The notes: generated by a model not told the origin, from the sequence alone. A DNA stretch of 64,000 bases from Parabacteroides goldsteinii DSM 19448 = WAL 12034 (GCF_000969835.1 NZ_KQ033912.1:124001-188000), one strand, 5' to 3'; positions 30,506 to 40,673 are shown, counted from the first letter of the stretch. Program-made: numbers and translations.

Positions 30506-32641
30506 TTAGAAGAAACGTATACGGTTGTCTTCTACATCTGCTTTGTTAACCAGTGACTGGATAGCCTGGAATCCGAAGCGGTATGCGTTCGATGCATCCA
30601 ACGTTTTAATTTCTTCTGCTTCGTTGTATTCTTTTGCATCCTTGTTTCTGTCGTATACTTTAAATACATATACACCATTGTTACCGGCAACCGGAGCACT
30701 TACCTGACCAACCTCAGCAAGAGAAACCATTGCATTCAGTTTCGGTTCTACACCGATACCGGAGATACGACGTGTTCCGAAGTTGATAAACTTCACTGAA
30801 TCAACTTTTGAACCCATAGCATCAGCATAAGCTTCAACTGATGTCAGATTTTTAGCCTTCAGATCAGCAGCGATCTTCTCACCTTTCTTCTGAGCAGCGA
30901 TTTCAGCTTTCAAAGCAGGAGTTAAAGAGGCAACCGAACGGTAACCTTCTTTTACAGTACCTTCTACGCCTGCAATTACAAACTTATCGTCACATTCAAA
31001 GATTTCAGAGATTTTACCCTTATCATTCTGGAATGCCCAACGGATTACCGGACGAGAATTTTTAATGCTACCCAACGTCTGGTTATCAGCAGTAACATTT
31101 ACACCAGCAATCAGATTATATCCGGCTTCTTTAGCAGCTTCATCCAACTTAGCTAAATCGTTGTTCTGTGAAATGAACTGGTTCAACTCGTTATAGATAT
31201 TGCTATAAGTTTTAGAGCTCGGAGATACTGTCATGTCAATATCCGCTACTTTATACTTATTCACATTAGCTGTCTTTTCTGTTACTTTCACCAGGTGAGT
31301 TCCATACAAAGATTTCACTTTTGCAATTTCGTTTACCGGAGTAGAGAAAACAGCATTCTTAAAGTCTTCATTTACACCTCTCAGTGCAGTAATTTCAGTG
31401 AACCATCCCAGTTCTCCGCCATTTTCAGCAGCCTGGTCTGCAGAGAATTCTTTTGCCAATGCAGCAAAGTCCCCACCGTTCTTCAGTACATTCATCAAGC
31501 TGTCAGCCAAAGCGGTCGTACGGGCTTCGTCCCCATTTGCCAACATAATATGGCTTACCTTAACAGAGTCAGGCCCCATTTTCTTGTCTACCAACTTGAA
31601 CATTCTGTACTTATCGTTATCGAATACCGGACCATATACAGCACCCACTTCCGAAGTCGTTGCGAATTGTTTCATTTCCGGATCAAAGGCATTTTCTGTA
31701 AAGAAAGCATCCATGTAAGGAACTTCTGAATTTTCATTTACAATATCAGCCACCTTTTCAGAAGTCGTGAATTCTTCTTTCAAAGATTCGATATCAGCAC
31801 TTGCTTTGTCATAATCCTCCTGGCTGGGACGAATGTCAACAGCGATATACTTGATCACTTTACCTTCTTTTTGTTTGTAAAGTTCCTTACGCTGGTTGTA
31901 CAGCTTTTCGATTTCACTCTTGCTTACTTCGATTGTTGAGTCAGGAATGCTTGCATACGACTGCATAGCATAAACAATGTCAGAGTTTTCAGCTGCGTCA
32001 TTGAATGCTTCTTTTGCATCCAGCACGTTTGCTGCAACAGCCTTACTTAACAATGTTGTATATTTTTGTTCCAGACGCTGACGTTTAATGTTCTTTTCCC
32101 AGAACAACCAGAAATTACGAGCCTGGAGCAACTGAGCCTGCTGATCTGCAGGGTAACTTGCGATATTGTCGTCGTCAATTGTTTTCAGGAAATTCAACAA
32201 AGCAGTTTTGTCGAACTGTCCGGTCTGCGGATTAACAAACATCTGCATCTGCTGGATCATCGGTGAAATGTTCTCACCCTGAACCATATCAAATAATTCT
32301 TCCGGGCTTACAGCCATTCCTAATTTATCAGTTGCTTCGTCAAGTACAATTTCCTGTACCATAGCATCGAATACCGACTGACGGATCTGATTCATGTATT
32401 CTTCGGGCAGATTGGTCTGACCGGATTGCATCTTGTACATCTCAGTCATTTCATCAATACGTCCCTGATAATCCTGAATTTTAATTACTTCCCCGTCAAC
32501 CTTAGCAACTCTCTCCTGAGTTTGTCTGAAATAAGTAGAACCGGAGTTCAAAAAGTCTCCAATGATAAAAGCGAACAATGCCAAACCCACAACGAGTACG
32601 AGCAGTCCTGCTTTGCTTCTGATTTTTTCCAGCGTAGCCAT
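30506..32641 (-). CDS. PpiD/SurA-like peptidylprolyl isomerase, membrane-anchored
   Basis: A 711-residue periplasmic chaperone anchored by one N-terminal TM helix (LLVLVVGLALFAFIIGDFL, about 13-31). A SurA-type N-terminal region follows (to about 230) and then a parvulin domain with VKVSHIMLANGDEARTTALADSLMN and AENGGELGWFTEI. A second, less regular isomerase-like region occupies the C-terminus. It assists folding of exported proteins. It is the last gene of a conserved envelope run: coaX, outer membrane protein, TPR, lptC, CNNM/CBS, this gene. Confidence 0.9.
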   Translation of the reverse strand: MATLEKIRSKAGLLVLVVGLALFAFIIGDFLNSGSTYFRQTQERVAKVDGEVIKIQDYQGRIDEMTEMYKMQSGQTNLPEEYMNQIRQSVFDAMVQEIVLDEATDKLGMAVSPEELFDMVQGENISPMIQQMQMFVNPQTGQFDKTALLNFLKTIDDDNIASYPADQQAQLLQARNFWLFWEKNIKRQRLEQKYTTLLSKAVAANVLDAKEAFNDAAENSDIVYAMQSYASIPDSTIEVSKSEIEKLYNQRKELYKQKEGKVIKYIAVDIRPSQEDYDKASADIESLKEEFTTSEKVADIVNENSEVPYMDAFFTENAFDPEMKQFATTSEVGAVYGPVFDNDKYRMFKLVDKKMGPDSVKVSHIMLANGDEARTTALADSLMNVLKNGGDFAALAKEFSADQAAENGGELGWFTEITALRGVNEDFKNAVFSTPVNEIAKVKSLYGTHLVKVTEKTANVNKYKVADIDMTVSPSSKTYSNIYNELNQFISQNNDLAKLDEAAKEAGYNLIAGVNVTADNQTLGSIKNSRPVIRWAFQNDKGKISEIFECDDKFVIAGVEGTVKEGYRSVASLTPALKAEIAAQKKGEKIAADLKAKNLTSVEAYADAMGSKVDSVKFINFGTRRISGIGVEPKLNAMVSLAEVGQVSAPVAGNNGVYVFKVYDRNKDAKEYNEAEEIKTLDASNAYRFGFQAIQSLVNKADVEDNRIRFF

Positions 32642-32738
32642 TTATCGTTATTTATTTTTAAAGTTTATATTTTACAGTTTAAGGGCACGAAGATACGAAA
32701 AAAAGGATTTGTTACATCTTTTATTCCACTTTTTTTCA

Positions 32739-33995
32739 TCAATTGCCTACTTTCATTCGCACAAGTTCTATTTTCGTTGCCGTTACTTTTATGATTTTAA
32801 AAGTATATTTATCAATTACGATTGATTCATTCAATTTAGGAAATTTTTGGTAGAAATGCAGGATATATCCGGCAATCGTTACGTAATCGTCTGATTCCGG
32901 GAGCTCAAGATTGAACTTTTCATTGAGAGTATCGATCTCCATACGACCGGATATCAGGTATTCATCGTCCGAAACTTTCCGGGCTACGTATGATTTCATA
33001 TCATGCTCATCCTCTATCTCTCCAAAGATCTCCTCTACCAGATCCTCCAGCGTCACAATCCCCGCTGTACCGCCAAATTCATCCACAACCACAGCCAGAC
33101 TCTTTTTGTCCTGCATCAGCACCTTCATCAACTTATTGGCCGCCATCGTTTCCGGGACAATGGAAACAGTCTTTATACTCTGTGTCCAGTCTTCCGGATT
33201 TTTAAATAATTCCGATGAATGGATATATCCGATAATATCATCTATATTTTCGTTATAGATCAATATCTTTGACAACCCCGTTTCAATAAACTTAGAACGA
33301 AGTTCTTCCATACTGACAGTCTTGTCACAGGCGACAATCTCCGTACGGGGAACAATACAATCGCGCAAACGGACATTGGAAAAATCAAGCGCATTCTGAA
33401 ATATTTTCACTTCCGTATCCATATCTGAGTTCAGAGGAGCATCTTCGATACTTTGCTGAATAAAGAAGTCAAGATCCACTTTACCTAAAGTACGCCTGCT
33501 CGATTGAGTAATATTCTTTACACCCACCAATTTCAGTATCAGATAAGAAATCAGTGCCGAAAACTTCGAGATAGGATATAATATAATGTATATGATCAAC
33601 AAAGGAACCGAAAACAAATTCAAAGAAAAGTTTGGATTCAATTTGAAAATCGTCTTCGGGATAAACTCGCCTGTAAACAATATCAGGAGTGTCGAGATAA
33701 TAGACTGAATAAGAACAATCAGAGCCTCATTATCAACGAAACGGGCGATAAACGGTTCCAGAACAATTGCCATCTGTAAACCATAGACAACCAGTGCGAT
33801 ATTATTACCCACCAGCATCGTTGATATAAACTGGTTTGGATTCCGGTAAAAAATATCCAATATCTTACCGGCTATATTCTTATTCTTTTTATCCAGTTCA
33901 TGCCGCAACTTATTAGAAGAAATAAATGCGATCTCCATGCCGGAAAAAAAAGCGGAAAAGGCTAATGAAATCAATATGTACGTTAATGCATTCAC
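32739..33995 (-). CDS. CNNM/CBS-domain membrane protein (hemolysin/CorC family, GldE-like)
   Basis: A 418-residue protein with a DUF21/CNNM membrane domain (helices about 3-22, 60-85, 90-110, 120-145), a CBS pair (about 200-320, with PRTEIVACDKTVSMEEL and MAANKLMKVLMQDKKSLAVVVDEFGGTAGIVTLEDLVEEIFG) and a CorC_HlyC C-terminal domain. In Bacteroidota the ortholog is often called GldE; here it is more likely an ion transporter or regulator. It sits between lptC and the PpiD-like gene. Confidence 0.9.
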   Translation of the reverse strand: MNALTYILISLAFSAFFSGMEIAFISSNKLRHELDKKNKNIAGKILDIFYRNPNQFISTMLVGNNIALVVYGLQMAIVLEPFIARFVDNEALIVLIQSIISTLLILFTGEFIPKTIFKLNPNFSLNLFSVPLLIIYIILYPISKFSALISYLILKLVGVKNITQSSRRTLGKVDLDFFIQQSIEDAPLNSDMDTEVKIFQNALDFSNVRLRDCIVPRTEIVACDKTVSMEELRSKFIETGLSKILIYNENIDDIIGYIHSSELFKNPEDWTQSIKTVSIVPETMAANKLMKVLMQDKKSLAVVVDEFGGTAGIVTLEDLVEEIFGEIEDEHDMKSYVARKVSDDEYLISGRMEIDTLNEKFNLELPESDDYVTIAGYILHFYQKFPKLNESIVIDKYTFKIIKVTATKIELVRMKVGN

Positions 33996-34002
33996 ATCAG
34001 TT

Positions 34003-34668
34003 CTATTTTATTGAATCCGGCTTTGCTATATCCACAGCCACAGAATCGCCGGTTGCAGTATTCACACGCGAAGTATCACGTGCTGTATCGCTAACAGGAA
34101 ATGTTCCCTGCGAATTAAATATCTTATATTTCGTCATGTTCTGGTTCGACTTAAATCCGATGCCGGTGATAATCTTATCCCCTTCTTCCAGCTCAAAGTA
34201 TTCATCTGTGTAAATTTGGTCTTCTTTCTGGTCGAAATACAGTATTGAAGTATCCAACTTTTTACCTTCCTGGCTTAATATACTCACATGACCAATCAGC
34301 TTATACAGCCCTTTCTTATCCCAATAATAAGCAGTATCTGCTTTTACACTTGCTTCTACATTAAACAAGGAATCAAATTTCTCCACGTAAACACCCTGGG
34401 GAAAATAGCTGTAAGGCTCCTTGGCTTTTCCGAACACCAACCACTCTTTCGCGTTCATCCGGTAACGGGTGATACCGGAATCAGAGATAAGACTGGAGAC
34501 ATCGGTCGTTCTCAGCGTATAGGTATTTTCCGGATCGAAGGTTACTTCCACCACTTCTTTATTCTCCTTGCCACAGGAAGCCATAAATAAAAGAAGCATA
34601 ACAACTACCGCGAAAGTAGTTGTTATGCCATATTTGTTCGTTTTACAAAGAAAACGCGTTTCCGTCAT
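34003..34668 (-). CDS. lptC: LptC-family LPS export periplasmic protein
   Basis: A 221-residue protein with an N-terminal hydrophobic helix ending LLFMASC and an extended beta structure: ARYRMN-type segment (GITRYRMNAKEWLVFG), YFPQGVYVEKFD and DTAYYWDKKGLYKLIGHV. The pattern is the Bacteroidota LptC. It links the LptBFG transporter to LptA in the periplasm. The C-terminal 25 residues are an acidic, Ser/Thr-rich tail. The start lies 2 bp after the TPR gene. Confidence 0.85.
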   Translation of the reverse strand: MTETRFLCKTNKYGITTTFAVVVMLLLFMASCGKENKEVVEVTFDPENTYTLRTTDVSSLISDSGITRYRMNAKEWLVFGKAKEPYSYFPQGVYVEKFDSLFNVEASVKADTAYYWDKKGLYKLIGHVSILSQEGKKLDTSILYFDQKEDQIYTDEYFELEEGDKIITGIGFKSNQNMTKYKIFNSQGTFPVSDTARDTSRVNTATGDSVAVDIAKPDSIK

Positions 34669-34670
34669 AA

Positions 34671-36035
34671 TTATCTGATTCTTGTTGTCTCACCGATCCA
34701 ACCACCTACAGTAAACGATTTACCCTTTTCCAGATCCGGATGCATGAAAATTTCCTCTGTAGAAGGTAAATGAGCACGATAAGTACCGATCAATTTATTA
34801 GCTTCCTCTACACAGCTTTCATCAACCTGTTTTGCTTTTTCCCACTGGTCGATTGCCACATTGTAGGCAGCTCTTGCCAAAACACCGTCATTCGGAAATA
34901 CATTCTTAACTGTAGCAGCATACATCTGGCCAATCAGGATGTACGGCTGACCATAGCTAGTATTTGTAGCTGCTGCTTTCTTTGCATATTCCCTTGCTTT
35001 TGAATAATTTTTCTGATCCAGATTAATCACTGCGATCATATAATAATCTTCAGCTTTTGAAGAAGGGTCTGTTTCCATATTGGCAGCTTCTTCAAAATAT
35101 TTGACAGCTGTGTCATATTCTTTATTCTTTACAGCACGTTTAGCGATACCGATAGCGGCATCTGCACTCGGCTCAAGTTCATAAGCATAGGCTGCTGCTG
35201 CAAAGAATGCATCGATTTCCTGGCAACGAACACGTCTCAACAGAGAAACGATTTCTTTTAAAGCAGCCAGATCACTCTTGCTTTCTTCAACTTTCGGAGC
35301 ATACAGGTTCTGCAATGTTTCGCAATCGGCAGCACCACTGTTTGCAAACGCACCGTTCACACTGGTTTTGAATGTTGTCAGGTTGTTAACTTCTTTTTCA
35401 TTGTTAGCAGCCTGTGCAGCCTGCAACTGAGTATCCAGGATTTTAGATGCTTTCAGATAATCTTCAACATATTGTCCTTTGTGATTAGGATCATCAGCCA
35501 TCTTCTGGTAAGAAGCAAACATATACAAAGAAACACCTAATGCTTCCGTATTGTCTCCATATTCGTTGATGATTTCACCCAACCAATTATACAATTTATT
35601 ATAATCGGCTTTATCTCCCATTTGCTGGATATAATCCTGTGCCTTACGGGAAACGATCCAGTCTTTACCATAACGTTTGTCATCACCAAAATATTTCACA
35701 CGTTTGTCATATACTCCCATCAGATCATCGATCAAAGCAGCTTTCTTTGCCGGATCTTTTTCATTGGCAATCTTCCATGCCATGATCTTTACACCATGCA
35801 GATAAATATCCTTTGTTGCAGCAGGACATTCATCGTAAACAATTTTCCAAAAATCATATGCATCCTTAAAATTCCCTGCCTTAGCATAAGGAACGAACAA
35901 GCTGATATTGGTTATACAACGGATACTGTCTTCGCCAGATCCAAATTGTGTTCCATTATCTACTCCTTTCTGTGCATACGCGCCTAGTGCTCCCATAGAG
36001 CATGCAGCCGCAATTAATAATACCTTTATTTTCAT
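34671..36035 (-). CDS. Secreted tetratricopeptide repeat protein
   Basis: A 454-residue protein with a signal peptide (CSMGALGAYAQKG). Repeats are visible in AVKNKEYDTAVKYFEEAANM, EDYYMIAVINLDQKNYSKAREYAKKAAA and PYILIGQMYAATVKNVF. Such proteins in the periplasm usually act as scaffolds. It stands between the outer membrane protein gene (30 bp) and lptC (2 bp) in a run conserved in the group. Confidence 0.8.
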   Translation of the reverse strand: MKIKVLLIAAACSMGALGAYAQKGVDNGTQFGSGEDSIRCITNISLFVPYAKAGNFKDAYDFWKIVYDECPAATKDIYLHGVKIMAWKIANEKDPAKKAALIDDLMGVYDKRVKYFGDDKRYGKDWIVSRKAQDYIQQMGDKADYNKLYNWLGEIINEYGDNTEALGVSLYMFASYQKMADDPNHKGQYVEDYLKASKILDTQLQAAQAANNEKEVNNLTTFKTSVNGAFANSGAADCETLQNLYAPKVEESKSDLAALKEIVSLLRRVRCQEIDAFFAAAAYAYELEPSADAAIGIAKRAVKNKEYDTAVKYFEEAANMETDPSSKAEDYYMIAVINLDQKNYSKAREYAKKAAATNTSYGQPYILIGQMYAATVKNVFPNDGVLARAAYNVAIDQWEKAKQVDESCVEEANKLIGTYRAHLPSTEEIFMHPDLEKGKSFTVGGWIGETTRIR

Positions 36036-36065
36036 ATCTGTTTTAATTTAAGTTAGCAATTTAAA

Positions 36066-37349
36066 TTAATCTACCTTTTTCTTCCAGAACCACATTTCAT
36101 TGAATGTGTAATTAACAGTAAAACGGAAATACTGTTCATCAATCATGTTTTTACCACTTGGGTTAATCTTCGTGTATTCAAAAGACACATTTACCAACGA
36201 ACGATTATCAACCAACGGTAATCCAAAACCGACACTCACACCATATTCATTATAGCCATTACCTTTATATGCTGCATCATCTGTATTATTTATCATCAGA
36301 TAGGAATTGCTATAATGGGCACCTGCGCGGTATCTTACCCGACCGAAAAAATTACGATTCTGATAATTTGGAATAAACTCGCCTCCGGCTGCAACCCGAA
36401 CACGGTTCTTAAAACTATCTTTTGAATCATCATAATACGCTTTATCCCATGTTTCATACAGTACATCCGCAGCTAATGTCATCTTATTATTTTTCACATA
36501 TGATGCACCAAAACCAATCGAGTTCGGTATATCAAATGCTTTACTCTTTGTCGTATCCGAAGCTACGATCTCGGCAGAACCGGAACTGGTTGCCGCATAA
36601 GTCATATTAATAGAAGTCGCATTCAAACGGTTTTTTGGAGAAAAGGCCAACCCGAATGTAACATTTTCTGTTTTACTGATCGGGTGGGTATACTGAACAC
36701 CAAAGTCCAGTTTTATATCCCGTACTTCCAGATTCTGATTACGAATCGTGTTCCGTTCTGAACCCTGTCCTACAATAGAACTCTGCTCATGCTTGATGTT
36801 TCCAAAAAGATATCCGACATTCGCTCCGACAGAAAGACGCTTCTTCCATATATCTATAGACAAACCTGCATACAAATCGTTTAATCCGCCGGAACCATTA
36901 AATGTTTCCACATAATTAAATCCACCTTCAGATGTTCTCCGGGCACCAAAACTATATCCGACATACGAGTAAGGTAAAATACCCACACTCATCGCAATAC
37001 GTTTATGTATCGGGAACTGCATTGCAATATACTCCACATTCCCATTAATATTGTGCTGTTTATTGACTCCGTCATCAAACCATGAAAGCTGACCTGAAGC
37101 ACCAAAATCAAACAAAAATGTCAATGAATCCATACAACTGTACGATGCCGGGTTCATCGGGTTGATCTGTTTCGACGATCTTAATCCGAAACCAACGCCA
37201 CCCATTGCCCGTCCGGCTCCGAATGAACGATCCGCTAATTCACCATACCCAAAACGGGTATAGGGCGAGTTAGTATTATTTTGTGCCGCTAGCGACAACT
37301 GTGTCAATATAAGAATGCTTGCTATTAGTAGCTTATTAATCTTCAACAT
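36066..37349 (-). CDS. Outer-membrane beta-barrel protein (FadL-like)
   Basis: A 427-residue protein with a signal peptide (LTQLSLAAQNN). The N-terminus TNSPYTRFGYGELADRSFGAGRAMGGVGFGLRSSKQINPMNPASYS resembles the start of FadL/OmpP1-type transporters. Alternating hydrophobic strands run to the aromatic C-terminus. It is often annotated simply as a hypothetical outer membrane protein. Its start overlaps the end of coaX by 14 bp. Confidence 0.75.
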   Translation of the reverse strand: MLKINKLLIASILILTQLSLAAQNNTNSPYTRFGYGELADRSFGAGRAMGGVGFGLRSSKQINPMNPASYSCMDSLTFLFDFGASGQLSWFDDGVNKQHNINGNVEYIAMQFPIHKRIAMSVGILPYSYVGYSFGARRTSEGGFNYVETFNGSGGLNDLYAGLSIDIWKKRLSVGANVGYLFGNIKHEQSSIVGQGSERNTIRNQNLEVRDIKLDFGVQYTHPISKTENVTFGLAFSPKNRLNATSINMTYAATSSGSAEIVASDTTKSKAFDIPNSIGFGASYVKNNKMTLAADVLYETWDKAYYDDSKDSFKNRVRVAAGGEFIPNYQNRNFFGRVRYRAGAHYSNSYLMINNTDDAAYKGNGYNEYGVSVGFGLPLVDNRSLVNVSFEYTKINPSGKNMIDEQYFRFTVNYTFNEMWFWKKKVD

Positions 37350-38094
37350 TATACTCTAAGATTCTGTTTAATCCTGTCAACACTAAATTAATGTCTGCAA
37401 AGATGGAGTTTTTTAGTCGGCTTTCAAAATAAAACGAATGACCGCCTGTTAAAAAAACCAAAAGGTTAGGATATTTTATCCGTAACTTCTCGATATACCC
37501 GTCCATCTCGTAGACTATCCCATTCACTACTCCTGCCTGGATAGCACTCTCGGTATTGGTACCCAATAAAGGGACTTCCTCCTGTTCCGTCACCAAAGGT
37601 AGTTTTTTTGTATAAAAGTTCAAAGCCTTGAAACGGGTAGTCATTCCCGGAGAGATATTCCCTCCCAGATAAGCACCCGAGGCCTCGATCAATTCGTAAG
37701 TAATTGCTGTGCCAGCATCAATGACAAGCAGGTCTTTTCCCGGTTCCAGGTAATTGGCACCGACAGCCGCAGCCAACCGGTCTTTTCCCAAAGTTTCGGG
37801 CGTTTCATATTGAACCGTTATAGGCAACTTTACAGTTTCATCCAAAAAGATAAAGCGCCGGAGCTTACCACGCAGGTAATCATTCAGCACTTCATTTTTG
37901 CCTATCACAGTCGACAATATTCCATGTTCAAAATCGTATTTCCCAAAGAGAGACTCCAATTCATCAACATCGAATTTCTTATATACAAAAGAGGCTTCCA
38001 TGTGCTTCTTATTGTATACCGCAACTTTTGAAGAGGTGTTTCCTTGTTCTATAATTAAATTCACGTGACTGAAATTTTCCGCAAAGAAAAGCAA
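37336..38094 (-). CDS. coaX: Type III pantothenate kinase CoaX
   Basis: A 252-residue enzyme, first step of CoA synthesis. The ATP-binding motif VNLIIEQGNTSSKVAVY, the catalytic block TLGKDRLAAAVGA, DLLVIDAGTAITYELI and GGNISPGMTTRFKAL are all present. The given ATG start adds about 10 residues before NLIIEQGN; a GTG at 38064 (reading NLIIEQGN directly) matches the usual CoaX start better. Confidence 0.92.
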   Translation of the reverse strand: MLFFAENFSHVNLIIEQGNTSSKVAVYNKKHMEASFVYKKFDVDELESLFGKYDFEHGILSTVIGKNEVLNDYLRGKLRRFIFLDETVKLPITVQYETPETLGKDRLAAAVGANYLEPGKDLLVIDAGTAITYELIEASGAYLGGNISPGMTTRFKALNFYTKKLPLVTEQEEVPLLGTNTESAIQAGVVNGIVYEMDGYIEKLRIKYPNLLVFLTGGHSFYFESRLKNSIFADINLVLTGLNRILEYNVED

Positions 38095-38223
38095 AATTGG
38101 TGAAATAACACCTATACAGGCAGCACAAACTGAAAAAAAGAGTTATCCAAGCAATTGTATTTCTACCTGTGACCAAAACGATGCACAGCCGAAAAATCCC
38201 GCTAACAGCGAGTTGTAACCAGT

Positions 38224-38921
38224 TTATATCAGAAATCTGTCCCATCTGAATTTATCCGTATATGGGTCTACCGACTTCCAGATAATCCATGCTTTCCCGA
38301 CAGTATATTCTTCAGGTAGTAATCCCCAATAGCGTGAATCCTGTGAGTTCATGCCTTTGTCGCCAGCCATGAAATAATAGTTTTCTTGGAAACGATATCT
38401 GTAGATCGGCTTTCCATTAAGAAAAGTCGTAGAATCCTTGTATTGAAGACTACCCTGTTGTTCCCATTCGATCAGTTTTTTATATAACCGGAAGTTTGTA
38501 CGCCTTCCACATGAAAGAATCCGTTTCGGATGGATAGGGTATCTCCCGGTATTCCGACACACCGTTTGATGTAATATTTGAGTATATGCATTTCAATTTT
38601 ATCCCAACTGTTTGGATGCGGAAAATTGAAAACCAGAATATCATTGCGTTTTATCTTTTTGAAACCGGGAATGCGATAAATCTCTGTTTGTTCGTTTCGC
38701 ATGGAGGCAAACAGGTTGAATATGCGAGGTCCGACGGTCGGTTTCCAGACAAGTATATTGTCTCCTGTAATTAATCCCGGTTCCATCGAATCGCTGGGGA
38801 TTTTGAAAGAGGCAAAGACAAATACCTGTAAAACAAGCCATAGAGTAACTGTCATACATAGCCAGAAGACTATATTGACGGCTTTGTTGATCAGGGTATG
38901 TATTTTTCTATGCTCTTTCAT
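38224..38921 (-). pseudogene. Signal peptidase I-like gene (frameshifted), linked to the NVEALA modules
   Basis: From 38921 a protein begins with one TM helix (about 18-37), SFKIPSDSMEPGL (catalytic Ser45), KRNDILVFNFPHP and YYIKRCVGIPGD (catalytic Lys119). It loses frame at about 38480-38510 within FFHVEG and ends after 149 residues. The second frame carries the rest: LYKKLIEWEQQG, NYYFMAGDKGMNSQDSRYWG and FLI. One inserted base would join them to about 232 residues. Both catalytic residues are in the first part, but the box E region would be lost. It is downstream of the third NVEALA module, 187 bp after the propeller gene. Confidence 0.82.
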
Positions 38922-39108
38922 CGAATTAATAGCTTTTTATACTGTCGTTTTCAATAAAAAATATCCGTTGGTTAACGATCCTTTCCGGAATAGTGAACCA
39001 TAATAATGCATTAGCGGATATTTGATTGTATGTTTATGTTGTATCAGTTGAACTTGCTATTTGCACGTGTAAATATGACTATGATCAATAGATGCTTTCC
39101 TATTTTTC

Positions 39109-40152
39109 TTATATATCTTTTAGATCATATGCAAGAATATGATCATCCTCATCTATGCCATATAATGTTTTATTCTTCTCATTAATAGAAAAATACAGTA
39201 CATTGGCATTCAAATATAGTTTATATTTAAAAACTCCGTTCCAATCGTAAGTATATAAAACAGAATTATTGTTTTTGTCTTTTCTTAGTCCAAAAAGAAG
39301 TGAGTCAGTAGCAAATGCCTCATAATGTATTTGCTTTTTTTGTTCAATTGCATATTTTGTATTTAATCCCATATTTGATAATCCTATTTTTGTTTTATTT
39401 TTCGTGTTCAGATCAATTATTATTATAGCATCCATATAAGTATAAAATAATGCTATTTTATCTCTGTTTGGTTTGATTACAGGATAAGCACTGTATATTA
39501 AATTATTTTCAAAATTTATACCTTTCAAATTGTTAATATAAATTGTATCATAAACTATATTTGAGCAATAATTTAGTTTTACATAAAACGGATTTGTGTT
39601 TTCTTTAAAAGTTTGAGATCTTATAGGATCTTTAGTTAATAAAAAAACAGAATCACTTAATTCAAAAACAGCATTAGATTCCTCAAATATATTTTTCATA
39701 TCATTGCTTTTTGTGAAATCAACTTTCTTCTCAAAAAAAGTATTGTTGTTTTTTATTGATTTGTTGATATTTAATAACCCCATAAAGTTTGGATAGGATT
39801 GTATCCAAAGTAAAGATTCATTATTTTGTTGAAAAAACTGATTAAATCGTGTAAATAAAACGATTTCATTAGGTCCATTACCTTTGCGAAGAAAATTTCC
39901 CAGTATCTTGTAATCATTAACACTGTATACTTTTATTATTTTATTCTCATGTCGTTGAACAAATACTAAGAATGTATCAATTGCTACTATTCCTGTTGGA
40001 TTCAAAATATCAATTGGAAGTAACTGAGGTGATAAAGAATATTCTACAGCCTCTTCTTTTATATATTTTGTCGTAAACTTATTATTTTCATATTTTTTAC
40101 AACCAATCAATAGTATGAACGATAGTAAAATATAACCTGTTATTTTATTCAT
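39109..40152 (-). CDS. Six-bladed beta-propeller (TolB-like) lipoprotein, NVEALA module 1
   Basis: A 347-residue lipoprotein (signal LSFILLIGC, Cys 18). The conserved block ILGNFLRKGNGPNEI (about 86-100) is the TolB-like six-blade propeller mark; LYTYDWNGVFKYKLYLN and KNKTLYGIDEDDHILAYDL end the fold. It is visibly more AT-rich than its neighbours. It follows NVEALA peptide 1 by 146 bp and precedes the broken signal peptidase gene. The two other propeller proteins in this island share the layout but little sequence. Confidence 0.82.
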   Translation of the reverse strand: MNKITGYILLSFILLIGCKKYENNKFTTKYIKEEAVEYSLSPQLLPIDILNPTGIVAIDTFLVFVQRHENKIIKVYSVNDYKILGNFLRKGNGPNEIVLFTRFNQFFQQNNESLLWIQSYPNFMGLLNINKSIKNNNTFFEKKVDFTKSNDMKNIFEESNAVFELSDSVFLLTKDPIRSQTFKENTNPFYVKLNYCSNIVYDTIYINNLKGINFENNLIYSAYPVIKPNRDKIALFYTYMDAIIIIDLNTKNKTKIGLSNMGLNTKYAIEQKKQIHYEAFATDSLLFGLRKDKNNNSVLYTYDWNGVFKYKLYLNANVLYFSINEKNKTLYGIDEDDHILAYDLKDI

Positions 40153-40298
40153 AAATCTTCTATTGTTAAAAATATTAGCTATTGTTATATCCTAGAAAAC
40201 TACTTTATAAAAACAATTAATTTATCATTTATATATTGTTATTTCCTAGGAGAAACATTTCAAATTTTTACTAATATATTGGTGTCAATTCTTGTTTA

Positions 40299-40625
40299 CT
40301 AAATATATGTATAGCATTTTCCAACCAAAGTAACACCCCATGCTGGCTTTTGTGACGTGGCAGCTCCACAAGGGTAGTGAACAGATGTATCAGATGAATA
40401 TTGGCTACAAGTCAAATAAATATTACTATCATAACCACTAAAAGCAGTATAACAATCTTTTACAACCGTGGGGCCCCACCCTTCTTCTTCCCATCTAGCT
40501 AACGCCTCCACGTTAGCTAAAGCCAAGTCAGAGAGTTCCACCTCGTTCTGACTCTGGCTGTAATTCCAGCCTGCTGCAAGAGCTATGGCAGTAAACAGAA
40601 CTGCCAAAAAAATCTTAAGTTTCAT
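40299..40625 (-). CDS. NVEALA family secreted peptide 1
   Basis: The 108-residue product has a hydrophobic N-terminus (LKIFLAVLFTAIALAAG), the leader QSQNEVELSDLALANVEALA with the motif at 38-43, and a variable, non-conserved C-terminal part with four Cys (KDCYTAF, LTCSQY, HYPCGAA, GKCYTYI). Family members are short Bacteroidales proteins of unknown function. The Cys suggest disulfide bonds after export. No lipobox is present. It is the longest of the three here. Confidence 0.85.
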   Translation of the reverse strand: MKLKIFLAVLFTAIALAAGWNYSQSQNEVELSDLALANVEALARWEEEGWGPTVVKDCYTAFSGYDSNIYLTCSQYSSDTSVHYPCGAATSQKPAWGVTLVGKCYTYI

Positions 40626-40665
40626 ATCTTAATCTTTTTATTTGTTATTTGATCGGGTTATTTTC

Positions 40666-40673
40666 TATCTTTG
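40666..40673 (+). promoter_or_regulatory. Plus-strand promoter-like element opposite the NVEALA 1 gene
   Basis: TATCTTTG fits the -7 consensus and TTTG lies 21 bases upstream (40641-40644). It points away from the NVEALA gene, into the DUF1573 remnant. An equivalent TATCTTTG is at 43126-43133 in the second copy. Confidence 0.4.
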
